The notes under the pieces: generated by a model
Told to the model about the DNA's origin: nothing
The model's database searches: none
The model's input: only the letters and a program-made list of their open reading frames with translations
In this document: piece after piece, positions 42,235 to 49,847 of the stretch
Position numbering within the stretch: the stretch's first letter is position 1
Layout of the letters: the number at the start of each line of letters is the position of its first letter
Assembly: GCF_900166625.1 (NCBI RefSeq)
Contig: NZ_LT800499.1
Span: 1,132,372-1,196,371, forward strand
Origin: Halobacillus massiliensis
Lineage (GTDB): Bacteria > Bacillota > Bacilli > Bacillales > Halobacillaceae
DNA length: 64,000 nucleotides
Reading direction: 5' to 3'
Made by a program: the position numbers and the translations under genes

Positions 42235-43020
42235 ATGAAAAGGTGTCTGTTTAAACCGGCTTCGCTGTTGATTGTAGTGTTAGCATTGATAATATCCAGC
42301 TTCCACTTCTCGACGATGGTATATGCTCATTCTGATGAGTTTACTGCTAGCATGGAATCTAATGTCAGTCAAAAAGAGTTCAATCAAATCCGTAATGACC
42401 TTAAACATACTACTGCCTATAAAAAATATAAGGAAAAATCTAAAATTAACTCCATTTCCCAGCACAATATTGTGATTAACAAAGTAGAAGGCGCAGGCGG
42501 CGATTATGCTTATATTGAATTTGTTTTCAACAAGAATCAAGCAGCCAATAGCGATAACCTGGTTTATGCCCAGTTTACTTATGATCTAAAAAACAAACAA
42601 GTCATTACAGATCAAGGTTTATTTGCTGAATCGCTTGGTACAGATGGAAGTTTTAATATGAATGTGATGTATGGGCTGGGCGATGATGAAGTGGAGCTTT
42701 ATAATGTCGATGTTGATAAAGATGGAAATCTCACTGATATTGATGGCCTCTCTATTACACAAGAACAAGTCCAAACAGACGCAAGTGGCAAAATCAAAGA
42801 TTTACTTGGAAAGCAAGCCAATGGAGATGAACTGAAAAGCTTAGGTTTTTGTGAATATGCGGTTACTGCCCTCTGCGGAGCGGGAGGAAGTGTTGGATGT
42901 TATGCACTTGCTGGAGCGCTCGGAATTACTTCAGGGATCGGTGGTGTAGCACTAGCTGCTGTCTGCGGTATGATTGGCAGTCTTGGATGTGCCGCTGCCA
43001 CGGATGCTATCTGCGGATAG
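42235..43020 (+). CDS. Halocin C8-like bacteriocin precursor (candidate)
   Basis: A 261-residue secreted protein. The Sec signal peptide ends at V-Y-A (residue 31). Residues 32 to about 203 are a polar domain. The last 57 residues (205-261) are a Gly/Ala-rich hydrophobic domain with Cys at 206, 214, 222, 244, 252 and 260, that is C-x7-C-x7-C-x21-C-x7-C-x7-C. C-G-x-x-G-S-[VL]-G-C-x-A occurs twice. This plan (signal, polar domain of about 170-200 residues, Cys-rich C-terminal peptide) matches pro-halocin C8, in which the N-terminal part gives immunity and the C-terminal part is the antimicrobial. An SDP-type toxin is an alternative. Start ATG 42235 follows GGAGAG by seven bases. Confidence 0.65.
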   Translation: MKRCLFKPASLLIVVLALIISSFHFSTMVYAHSDEFTASMESNVSQKEFNQIRNDLKHTTAYKKYKEKSKINSISQHNIVINKVEGAGGDYAYIEFVFNKNQAANSDNLVYAQFTYDLKNKQVITDQGLFAESLGTDGSFNMNVMYGLGDDEVELYNVDVDKDGNLTDIDGLSITQEQVQTDASGKIKDLLGKQANGDELKSLGFCEYAVTALCGAGGSVGCYALAGALGITSGIGGVALAAVCGMIGSLGCAAATDAICG

Positions 43021-43034
43021 AAAATTATAGGCTT

Positions 43035-43067
43035 GCCTTCCGGATTAATATTTGGGAGGCTTTTTTT
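43035..43067 (+). terminator. Rho-independent terminator
   Basis: GCCTTCC pairs with GGGAGGC over an AT-rich loop and is followed by seven T. It ends the halocin-like unit. Confidence 0.8.
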
Positions 43068-43193
43068 GTTGGGATGGAAAATAAATAATTTATACAAAAA
43101 TTTCTACAATATTTGCTAGTAGAAAAAAAGAGAGGAAAGCGCGAAACGGCTCACCTCACTTCCAATAATTTATTCAACCTATATATCCTTTTT

Positions 43194-44195
43194 TCAAGAA
43201 ACAGAAAAACCTTCTTCTTCTTTCACGCCGCCTTTAGCTGCAAATTCATCAAGCAATGATCGCACTTCATCGGTGGAATGTGTACTCATCAGTTGATTTC
43301 TCAATTCACTGGCACCCCGGAATCCGCGCACGTAAATTTTAAAGAAGCGGCGAAGAGGTTTAAAGAGACGCGGCTCCATTTCTTCGGAATACTTATCATG
43401 AAGATCGAGCTGCAGGCGCAGGAGATCGAGAAGTTCTTCACTGCTATGCTCTTTTTTCTCTTTTTCGAAAGCAAACGGATTGTGGAAAATTCCTCGTCCG
43501 ATCATTACGCCATCGATGCCGTATTTCTCTGCGAGTTCGAGTCCTTTTTGACGATCTGGGATATCGCCGTTGATTGTCAGAAGCGTATGGGGAGCGACTT
43601 CGTCCCGTAGCTTCTTGATTTCAGGGATCAGCTCCCAATGAGCCTCGAAATCACTCATTTCTTTTTTTGTACGCAGGTGGATGGACAGGTTGACGATGTC
43701 CTGTTCCAGAAGGTGCTTCAGCCACGGGCGCCATTCTTCCACCTTCGTATAACCGAGACGGGTCTTCACGCTGACGGGAAGTCCTCCCGCTTTAGCTGCC
43801 TCAATGATTTCCGCTGCAACCTCTGGACGACGGATCAGTCCGGATCCTTTGCCATTCCCTGCCACGTTCTGTACAGGACATCCCATATTAATATCCACAC
43901 CGCGAAAACCCATTTTGGCCACACCGATACTCGTTTCGCGGAAGAATTCAGGTTTGTCCCCCCAAATATGGGCAACAATTGGCTGCTCGTCTTCTGTGAA
44001 CGTCAGCCGTCCCCGTACGCTGTCTTTTCCTTTAGGATGGCAGTAGCTTTCCGTATTCGTAAATTCTGTGAAAAATACGTCAGGTCTCGCTGCTTCGGTC
44101 ACGACATGACGAAAAACCACATCCGTTACGGCTTCCATAGGTGCCAGAACAAAAAACGGCCGCGGCAGTTCATGCCAAAAATTATCTTTCTTCAT
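43194..44195 (-). CDS. dus: tRNA dihydrouridine synthase
   Basis: A 333-residue FMN enzyme of the Dus family, which reduces uridines in the tRNA D-loop. A-P-M-E-A-V-T-D (FMN site, about 18-25), the catalytic Cys106 in N-M-G-C-P, K-G-S-G at the start of the next loop, V-K-T-R-L-G and the I-G-R-G FMN phosphate site are all present. Length is normal. The start ATG 44195 has AAAGGG upstream. Which D position it modifies cannot be stated. Confidence 0.93.
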   Translation of the reverse strand: MKKDNFWHELPRPFFVLAPMEAVTDVVFRHVVTEAARPDVFFTEFTNTESYCHPKGKDSVRGRLTFTEDEQPIVAHIWGDKPEFFRETSIGVAKMGFRGVDINMGCPVQNVAGNGKGSGLIRRPEVAAEIIEAAKAGGLPVSVKTRLGYTKVEEWRPWLKHLLEQDIVNLSIHLRTKKEMSDFEAHWELIPEIKKLRDEVAPHTLLTINGDIPDRQKGLELAEKYGIDGVMIGRGIFHNPFAFEKEKKEHSSEELLDLLRLQLDLHDKYSEEMEPRLFKPLRRFFKIYVRGFRGASELRNQLMSTHSTDEVRSLLDEFAAKGGVKEEEGFSVS

Positions 44196-44504
44196 ATATA
44201 TGAACCCTTTCCTTATGGGAACCGTGTTCCCGAAAATTAAATAATGAAATGGCTTTTTTCTTATCTATATCCAGTCAGGCTGGATTTCAACCATTATATA
44301 CTTTAATGGTATTAGACAAAAAGTGCAAGGGGGCCGGCCGTCTCAATATGGAGAAAAAGTTCTCTATGCTTTCCTCATCTTTTAGTTTGAGAGAGTTTCT
44401 CTTTAATAGGGTGAAACCCAAAAGGCAATTCCCTTTAGCAGGATTTGGAGCCTGAAAAAGCGTATAAGTTAAAGGAGAGGATTCTATCATAAAGGGAGAT
44501 GTCC
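44196..44504. other. Divergent intergenic region with two small inverted repeats
   Basis: This 309-bp gap between dus and the hydrolase gene holds no convincing gene. GGGAAC-CGT-GTTCCC (44217-44231) is a perfect palindrome just upstream of dus, and ATCCAG-TCAGG-CTGGAT lies near 44270-44286. The first looks like a LexA box but has 3 instead of 4 central bases. No promoter could be assigned. Confidence 0.4.
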
Positions 44505-45437
44505 ATGAAAAGCTTTATTGATATTCAACAGGAAGCATTTAACTTAGTGAAAAATAAAAAGTATGGGGAAGTCCTCGATCTTTTGGAAAATGCGAAAAAG
44601 GAGTTTCCTTTAAAAATGGATCGAATTGGTCATTGGTGTGCAGGAATACATATTTTACAAGATAATCATGGGAAGGCTTTAGAAGAACTGCGGGACGTTT
44701 TAAATCACGGGCTGTGGTGGAACCCGGTTATCCTGCAAAATGATCCTGATCTTAATCCTATAAAAAACTCTAAAGAATTTAGCGCAGTAATAAAAGATTG
44801 TACGACAAGCTACCAAAAGGAGAAAAAAGAAGCATCTGCCTATTTAGAAGTGAAAGGCAATCAGGAATCCCCTGTTTCACTTTTGGCCCTACACTGGAAA
44901 GGATCGAACAGCAGCGATTTTGCAGATCAATGGGACAAGCATGCTATTCATGCAAAATACCTCACGGCTTATTTGCAATCGTCCCAGTTGTTCAGTTATA
45001 ACTGTTATTCCTGGGATGATTATAAGACAGCAGAAAAGGACATTCGAAGTAATTTTCAAGAATACCAGAAAAAATACAGTTCAAGAAATCAAACACATAT
45101 TATAGCGGGAGCGTCACAAGGCGGAAAAACAGCTATAGAATTTATATTGCAGGAGAAGAAGGCAGACTTCAAAGGGTTTATCGCTGTTGTGCCATCCTTT
45201 ACAAATACAATGGAATTGGAAGAAGCATTAAATAAAACTCCCTCGCCAAAAATTAAAGGGTGTGTAATCACAGGAACTGAGGATCCGTTTTACGAGCAAA
45301 CCCTTCAGGCAGTTGAGATGTTAAATGATAATGGAATCAACTGCCGAATAATCGTAAAAGAAGGAATGGGTCATACCCTTCCCAATGATTTTTCTAGCAT
45401 TCTTCAGGAAGCCGTTGAGGAAATTATGTTAGATTAA
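44505..45437 (+). CDS. Alpha/beta hydrolase with N-terminal TPR-like region
   Basis: A 310-residue protein. The first 95 residues are helical and TPR-like (F-N-L-V-K-N-K-K-Y-G-E-V-L-D-L-L). The rest is an alpha/beta hydrolase with nucleophile elbow G-A-S-Q-G-G (Ser at about 203), a likely acid Asp in T-E-D-P-F and the catalytic His in G-M-G-H-T-L near residue 290. The closest known type is the S9 peptidase or dienelactone hydrolase-like group; the substrate is unknown. AAAGGGAG six bases upstream selects ATG 44505 over ATG 44499. Confidence 0.8.
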   Translation: MKSFIDIQQEAFNLVKNKKYGEVLDLLENAKKEFPLKMDRIGHWCAGIHILQDNHGKALEELRDVLNHGLWWNPVILQNDPDLNPIKNSKEFSAVIKDCTTSYQKEKKEASAYLEVKGNQESPVSLLALHWKGSNSSDFADQWDKHAIHAKYLTAYLQSSQLFSYNCYSWDDYKTAEKDIRSNFQEYQKKYSSRNQTHIIAGASQGGKTAIEFILQEKKADFKGFIAVVPSFTNTMELEEALNKTPSPKIKGCVITGTEDPFYEQTLQAVEMLNDNGINCRIIVKEGMGHTLPNDFSSILQEAVEEIMLD

Positions 45438-45463
45438 GCAATTTCTGTCCCCGCGGCCAGTAG

Positions 45464-45967
45464 TCAAGTGGCAGGTGATGCAGCATTATTCCTTCTTTTT
45501 TGAATAGCATTCACTCCCATAACGACAGCAATCAATTCTTCTGTTAACAGGGAATCTGAATTATTTCTTAATTCGAAAGCAGCAGCCTCGAAAAGCCCGT
45601 TCACTTTTTTGAAGGTGGCTGCTTCCTTTTTGTACTTGTCATAAATGATGTATTCTCTTGATAAAGCTGGTGATTCAATTTCATACTGCTCGGTGCTGGT
45701 CTTATATTTATAGCGTTTAGTAAAGAAGGACAAGGAAGACTTCACCTGACCCAGTTCGTTGCCATCAGAGAGGCTGACCGCCCATTTATTTGAAAAGGAT
45801 GGGAACTTTCCTTCTATGACGACCTCTCCCTTTTTATTTTCAACATTTACGCTTGAAGTAAAAGCGCTTTTTAAATCGAGAGATCCGATTCTGTTTTCTT
45901 CTTTATCGTAAATATCTTTCTTGCCTTTAGAAAAGATGTGATCAGAGAAATAAATGTATTTTTCCAT
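45464..45967 (-). CDS. LURP-one-related / tubby C2-like protein
   Basis: A 167-residue beta-rich protein resembling the LOR/YxjI family, a tubby-like C2 barrel. The features are a repeated pattern of short strands with G-S-L-D-L-K, F-P-S-F-S-N-K-W and a C-terminal hydrophobic helix (L-L-T-E-E-L-I-A-V-V-M-G-V). Function in bacteria is unknown; a membrane or phospholipid link is proposed for the family. The start is ATG 45967 with AGGAGG eight bases upstream; the GTG at 45976 overlaps this site. Confidence 0.7.
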   Translation of the reverse strand: MEKYIYFSDHIFSKGKKDIYDKEENRIGSLDLKSAFTSSVNVENKKGEVVIEGKFPSFSNKWAVSLSDGNELGQVKSSLSFFTKRYKYKTSTEQYEIESPALSREYIIYDKYKKEAATFKKVNGLFEAAAFELRNNSDSLLTEELIAVVMGVNAIQKRRNNAASPAT

Positions 45968-46085
45968 TCGAGGCACCTCCTGTATGAAATACGAATAAAA
46001 CCTCTCATTTGTTTCAAGACCACCTCATAAAATTTAAAAATGGGAGCACGAGTATTTCCTTAGAAATCAAATCAGGGGGCATTCA

Positions 46086-46661
46086 ATGGAACTAATCATT
46101 GGCGCGGGTGTAGCAATTGTGACGGCAGCCATTCCCTATTATTTGTACAAAAGAAAATTTAAGAAGTCTATGGATCTGCAATATTTCTTTTCAAGAAACG
46201 GCTGCTCGGTGAAAAAGGAGCTTTTTCAAGTGATTGATCAGACGAAAGAAACTTTGGATATTGCGATGTTTCTCCTTACACAAGAGGAATTCGTCAGCCA
46301 CATTTGTCAGGCGTCACAAAGGGGCGTTAAAGTTCGTTTGATCTCAGACCGAAGGCAGTCAATCGAGCCCAATGACAAGCAGAAAGCTAACATAAAAAAA
46401 CTTATTGAATGTGGAGTACCTGTGAAAGTTAACAGCTATGACGGCACGATGCATTTAAAAATAATGATCTCTGATAAGCAGACAGTCACAGCAGGCTCTT
46501 ACAACTGGACATATTCTGCGGAAGAGAAAAATGATGAAGTGATCCTTATTTTACGAAACAAAAAATTGGCTGAGGAATGGGAACTGATTTTCGAACAGAA
46601 GTGGAAAGATCTTAAACACTATTCAAGCTTTAACTACTATGTATGTAAAAAAGGAGCCTGA
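46086..46661 (+). CDS. Phospholipase D-like (single HKD) membrane-anchored protein
   Basis: A 191-residue protein with one N-terminal hydrophobic segment (about residues 2-20) and one PLDc_2 domain. The HKD motif reads H-L-K-I-M-I-S-D followed by G-S-Y-N-W-T, as in Nuc-type single-domain phosphodiesterases that act as homodimers. Possible activities are nuclease or phospholipase. AGGGGGC lies seven bases before ATG 46086. The GNAT gene follows after 23 bp. Confidence 0.87.
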   Translation: MELIIGAGVAIVTAAIPYYLYKRKFKKSMDLQYFFSRNGCSVKKELFQVIDQTKETLDIAMFLLTQEEFVSHICQASQRGVKVRLISDRRQSIEPNDKQKANIKKLIECGVPVKVNSYDGTMHLKIMISDKQTVTAGSYNWTYSAEEKNDEVILILRNKKLAEEWELIFEQKWKDLKHYSSFNYYVCKKGA

Positions 46662-46684
46662 GTAATAAGGAAGGGAGGTTGTTT

Positions 46685-47146
46685 ATGGTTATAGTTATTG
46701 ATGATTTGACAGGGAGTGAAGTAGCTTCTCTTCTAAAGGAGCATCTGGAAAGTATGCGTGAGCACTCTCCGCCCGAGAGCAAGCACGCACTGGATCTAGA
46801 AGGGCTGCGCAAGCCTGAGCTCACATTTTGGAGTGGGTGGGAAGGAGAAGAGCTGGCCGGATTTATCGCCCTTAAAGAACTCGATGCCACCCACGGTGAA
46901 ATAAAATCGATGCGCACGGCTTCCACTCACTTGAAAAAAGGAATAGGCAGTCAGCTTCTTCAGCATGTCATTAATGTGGTTAAAGAGCGTGGGTATGAGC
47001 GCATCAGTTTAGAAACAGGTTCAATGGCTGCTTTTCAGCCTGCCAGAAAATTGTATGAGAAGTTTGGTTTTGAATACTGCTCTCCCTTTGCAGAATACCA
47101 GGAAGATCCCAATAGTATGTTTATGACAAAAAAACTGTATGAATAG
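46685..47146 (+). CDS. GNAT family N-acetyltransferase
   Basis: A 153-residue GNAT enzyme. The acetyl-CoA loop is reduced to K-K-G-I-G-S-Q-L-L (about residues 83-91), and motif B is L-Y-E-K-F-G-F-E-Y-C. It resembles YsnE/PhnO-like acetyltransferases with E-H-S-P-P-E-S-K-H-A-L near residue 30. AAGGGAGG six bases upstream selects ATG 46685. The acceptor substrate is unknown. It lies behind the PLD-like gene in a probable operon. Confidence 0.88.
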   Translation: MVIVIDDLTGSEVASLLKEHLESMREHSPPESKHALDLEGLRKPELTFWSGWEGEELAGFIALKELDATHGEIKSMRTASTHLKKGIGSQLLQHVINVVKERGYERISLETGSMAAFQPARKLYEKFGFEYCSPFAEYQEDPNSMFMTKKLYE

Positions 47147-47172
47147 AATGTAAAAGGCCCATCACTTTTAAA

Positions 47173-47901
47173 TTACTTTCTATAATGAAACGGGCAGCGG
47201 GAAAGTGTGCTGTCATCATCTCTTATAAAATATTGACGCCATTCATAATTATCTTCATCTCCGTACTTCTTTAATTCAGGATGTGGCTCAATGCTGTCGT
47301 AGGTGACCAGACGCTGTCTGATTTTATTTTTAATTTTACCGGCATGCTTTTCGTTTAAATAAAATTCCTTCAGCACCCATCTTGGAGTAATGGCAAGCAT
47401 GAAGTATGGAAAGTAGCGGCTGTCTCGCTTCGTATGACTTGGAGTACCACAATACATAAAATACGGCTCCCCGTGGAAGCAAAATTCCCATCCGTTGTTG
47501 TGAGGGTCTTTAGGGAGGCGGGCAGGCCAATCCATTTCATCATGATTCGTCAAACGGCTCAACTGTCTCCAGAACTCCGCTTCAAAGTCTTCCACCGTGT
47601 AGGTGGATGTTATAGAAACAGGAGTGTTGTAAAAAATAATGAGTGTGGCATATTTCCCGTAAGACTTTGCATTCTGTGTAAATACTTTTAAAAGCCTGGC
47701 AGTATCTTTAGATGTTTCTTTCTTGAGGAAGTCATCTACAAATCCATACCTTAAATGGTTTAATGCATAAGCCTGAGTGGCGGGAATACAAGGGAATTTA
47801 TGTTGTTTATCAGTCATCTTACGACTGAATCTCTCTAAGGCCTCTGCTTTCCATCCGCTCAGCTGTTGAATATCTTTTTGTAATAAACTATAGAGTTCCA
47901 T
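47173..47901 (-). CDS. YqcI/YcgG family protein, copy 2
   Basis: A 242-residue paralogue of the protein at 38394-39128. Shared marks are P-C-I-P-A near residue 38, the W-E-F-C-F-H-G-E-P-Y-F-M-Y-C-G-T-P core (F-G-G-E-P in copy 1), R-x-R and the C-terminal R-C-P-F-H-Y (Cys236). The sequences are otherwise well diverged, so this is an old duplication or separate acquisition. A haem-dependent oxidase role is possible by analogy with GntA. AGGAGGG lies six bases before ATG 47901. Confidence 0.82.
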   Translation of the reverse strand: MELYSLLQKDIQQLSGWKAEALERFSRKMTDKQHKFPCIPATQAYALNHLRYGFVDDFLKKETSKDTARLLKVFTQNAKSYGKYATLIIFYNTPVSITSTYTVEDFEAEFWRQLSRLTNHDEMDWPARLPKDPHNNGWEFCFHGEPYFMYCGTPSHTKRDSRYFPYFMLAITPRWVLKEFYLNEKHAGKIKNKIRQRLVTYDSIEPHPELKKYGDEDNYEWRQYFIRDDDSTLSRCPFHYRK

Positions 47902-47985
47902 GCTATCCCTCCTGGCCGATACTATAGGATAGTTGAATCAACCAATTAGGTGAATGACTGATGAAAAATAGGCGGGATTTAAAGA

Positions 47986-48125
47986 GCTGAAAGAGCAAAA
48001 GAGGTTTTTCAGCAGCTGAGTGAAGAAGGTACCGTTGAAATGGAACTGCAGGAAAACGTTCTCGAGCTTATGGACAGGTCACAGATAAGTTTGGCGTCCA
48101 ATGGCAGATTAATACTACTTCTTAA
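47986..48125 (+). pseudogene. Remnant of a PhnB/VOC-type gene
   Basis: The 350-bp gap contains the tail of a broken gene. One frame reads A-E-R-A-K-E-V-F-Q-Q-L-S-E-E-G-T-V-E-M-E-L-Q-E. After a frameshift near 48060-48075 another frame reads Y-G-Q-V-T-D-K-F-G-V-Q-W-Q-I-N and stops at 48125. Both pieces, in order, match the C terminus of PhnB-like (3-demethylubiquinone methyltransferase-fold) VOC proteins. The N-terminal two thirds are gone. Confidence 0.7.
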
Positions 48126-48166
48126 GCTTTAACTTCCTCCCTAAATAGTTTGTCTTCTAACAGCAC

Positions 48167-48196
48167 TTGGCATTTCAATACAAAATCATATAGAAT
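48167..48196 (+). promoter_or_regulatory. Sigma-A type promoter of fabI
   Basis: TTGGCA (48167-48172), 18 bp and TAGAAT (48191-48196). No clear FapR operator was recognised next to it. Confidence 0.5.
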
Positions 48197-48251
48197 AGCA
48201 TGAGGTCTTAATATTAGCTGTTACAAGGAAAAATGTTTTAGGAGGACAATT

Positions 48252-49034
48252 ATGGAAGACTTACTTCAATTAAAAGATAAAAACATTGTGATTATGGGTG
48301 TTGCTAATCAGCGGAGCATAGCTTGGGGAGTAGCGAAGTCTCTGTATAAAGCAGGGGCTAACCTAATCTTTACTTATCGTAAGGAAAGATCTTACGGAAA
48401 GCTGGAAAAGCTTCTAAGAGAAAATGAAATCGAAGCAAAACTTGTTTTACAGTGTGATGTAAATAGTGATGAAAGCATTAAGGATGCTTTTGAAAAAATT
48501 AAAACCGAAGTAAATAGTATTTACGGAGTTGTACATTCGATTGCTTTTGCTCATCAGGAAGACTTAAAAGGCGGTTTTGTGAACACTTCCAGAGACGGTT
48601 TTGCTTTTGCACAGGATACGAGTGCTTATTCTTTAATCGCCGTAGCAAAAGCAGCAAAGCCGTTTATGGAAGATGGCAGTTCTATTATTGCAATGTCTTA
48701 TCTCGGAGCAGAGCGTGTAGTTTCCGGCTATGACGTGATGGGTGTAGCAAAAGCTTCCCTTGAAGCTTCTGTTAAGTATCTGGCTTCTGACCTGGGTGCA
48801 GACAATATCCGAGTTAACGCGATTTCTGCCGGGGCTATCCGCACACTTGCCGCTAAAGGGGTTCCATCCTTTAATAAGGTCCTTCACCAGATAGAAGAAA
48901 ATGCTCCTCTAAAGCGTAATGTAACACAGGAAGAAGTCGGCGACATGACGTTAGCGATGATGAGTCATTTATCCAGAGGCGTAACTGGGGAAATTGTATA
49001 CGTAGATGCCGGATATAATATTATGGGACTATAG
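48252..49034 (+). CDS. fabI: Enoyl-[acyl-carrier-protein] reductase (NADH) FabI
   Basis: A 260-residue FabI, the last reductase of each fatty acid elongation cycle. The G-V-A-N-Q-R-S-I-A-W-G cofactor loop (16-26) is the FabI variant of the SDR motif. The active-site residues are Tyr150, Tyr160 and Lys167 (Y-x6-K, diagnostic for enoyl reductases), and S-A-G-A-I-R-T-L-A follows. Length is typical. AGGAGG lies before ATG 48252. It is monocistronic and ends at a strong terminator. Confidence 0.97.
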   Translation: MEDLLQLKDKNIVIMGVANQRSIAWGVAKSLYKAGANLIFTYRKERSYGKLEKLLRENEIEAKLVLQCDVNSDESIKDAFEKIKTEVNSIYGVVHSIAFAHQEDLKGGFVNTSRDGFAFAQDTSAYSLIAVAKAAKPFMEDGSSIIAMSYLGAERVVSGYDVMGVAKASLEASVKYLASDLGADNIRVNAISAGAIRTLAAKGVPSFNKVLHQIEENAPLKRNVTQEEVGDMTLAMMSHLSRGVTGEIVYVDAGYNIMGL

Positions 49035-49042
49035 AAGAAAAC

Positions 49043-49073
49043 AGCCGGCCTGAAAATGGCCGGCTTTGTTTTT
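49043..49073. terminator. Bidirectional terminator
   Basis: AGCCGGCC-TGAAAAT-GGCCGGCT is followed by TTGTTTTT on the plus strand. It lies between fabI and the convergent small gene. Confidence 0.9.
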
Positions 49074-49245
49074 ATTGCTCACTATTTCCGTTTGATTTAT
49101 TGATCTTCTTAAGCGTTGTGTTGATGTTATGTAAGCTTATTAATATGAATCCAAGCATAATAAACGTAACAATCTCCCCAGTGAAAATAGCAATGATTCC
49201 GAGTATCAAAAAGTATAAAGTAGACTGCCAGCTATCAAACTTCAA
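49072..49245 (-). CDS. Small two-helix membrane protein (57 aa)
   Basis: TTG 49245 with AGGGGAG five bases upstream opens a 57-residue frame. Two adjacent hydrophobic segments (about residues 8-22 and 24-40) are followed by a polar Asn/Lys-rich tail. The longer frame to 49317 lacks a ribosome binding site. No family recognised. Confidence 0.6.
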   Translation of the reverse strand: MKFDSWQSTLYFLILGIIAIFTGEIVTFIMLGFILISLHNINTTLKKINKSNGNSEQ

Positions 49246-49313
49246 ATGATCTCCCCTTTTTCTTTTTTTTACTATAACAAATGTTGGAAAAAATAAACAA
49301 GCTATTCTACTGT

Positions 49314-49427
49314 TCAATCATCTATTCCGTTGGAAAGGAAAAAGAATATAACGCTTAAAAGAATCATTAAAATCACTGGTCTCTCCACTAAAGTTTTTAC
49401 TTCTTCATGATGAGTAGATTCGCTCAT
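49314..49427 (-). CDS. Small single-helix membrane protein (37 aa)
   Basis: ATG 49427 opens a 37-residue frame with an acidic/His start (S-E-S-T-H-H-E-E-V), one hydrophobic helix (about residues 17-32) and an N-G-I-D-D end. The upstream ribosome binding site is poor, so this is a moderate call. Apart from this frame I see nothing between 49246 and 49560. Confidence 0.4.
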   Translation of the reverse strand: MSESTHHEEVKTLVERPVILMILLSVIFFFLSNGIDD

Positions 49428-49611
49428 TTAAACAGAGGTTAACCAGTTCAGGAATTCATTTTTGAGCTTTTCATATATTTTTTCCAGTGAATTTTCAGTT
49501 ACATCGCTTTACAAAAGGTGAACTTTGTCAAATTCTAATTATTTATAGCTTTTTTTGAAAAATTATGTAAAATAGTAATCGTGTATTATAATGAACAATA
49601 AACAGGAGTGG

Positions 49612-49806
49612 TTGACTATTTATTTAATAGTGAAGGAAATGAATGGTAGTATTGTAACATTAAAGGATACTTTAAAAAACAAAGAGAAGGTCCTTTATGA
49701 TGCTCAGTCCGCAGAGCTTTTGGCGAAAATGTTAAACCTAAGCACAGAAAATAAACCTTCTTGGAAAGTTAAACGCCACTATGACTCCTTTGTACAACTT
49801 CTATAA
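49612..49806 (+). CDS. Small hypothetical protein (64 aa)
   Basis: The frame runs from ATG 49591, but TATAAT at 49587-49592 looks like the gene's own -10 box, which would put that ATG outside the mRNA. TTG 49612, just after AGGAG (49604-49608), is therefore the better start despite short spacing. The product is a small soluble protein with a beta strand, then helices (Y-D-A-Q-S-A-E-L-L-A-K-M-L). No family is recognised. A strong terminator follows. Confidence 0.55.
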   Translation: MTIYLIVKEMNGSIVTLKDTLKNKEKVLYDAQSAELLAKMLNLSTENKPSWKVKRHYDSFVQLL

Positions 49807-49812
49807 GCTTTG

Positions 49813-49847
49813 AAAAAAGAATCCGTGCCGCTCACGGATTCTTTTTT
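49813..49847. terminator. Bidirectional terminator
   Basis: AAAAAAGAATCCGTG-CCGCT-CACGGATTCTTTTTT is a perfect 15-bp stem. It ends the small gene and the TOMM operon. Confidence 0.93.

Noticed and set aside
44217..44231. LexA (SOS) box upstream of dus
   Set aside because: GGGAAC-CGT-GTTCCC has three central bases where the Bacillus SOS box needs four.
48126..48251. FapR operator in front of fabI
   Set aside because: Only a loose TTAATATTAG match is present, not the 17-bp palindrome expected for FapR.
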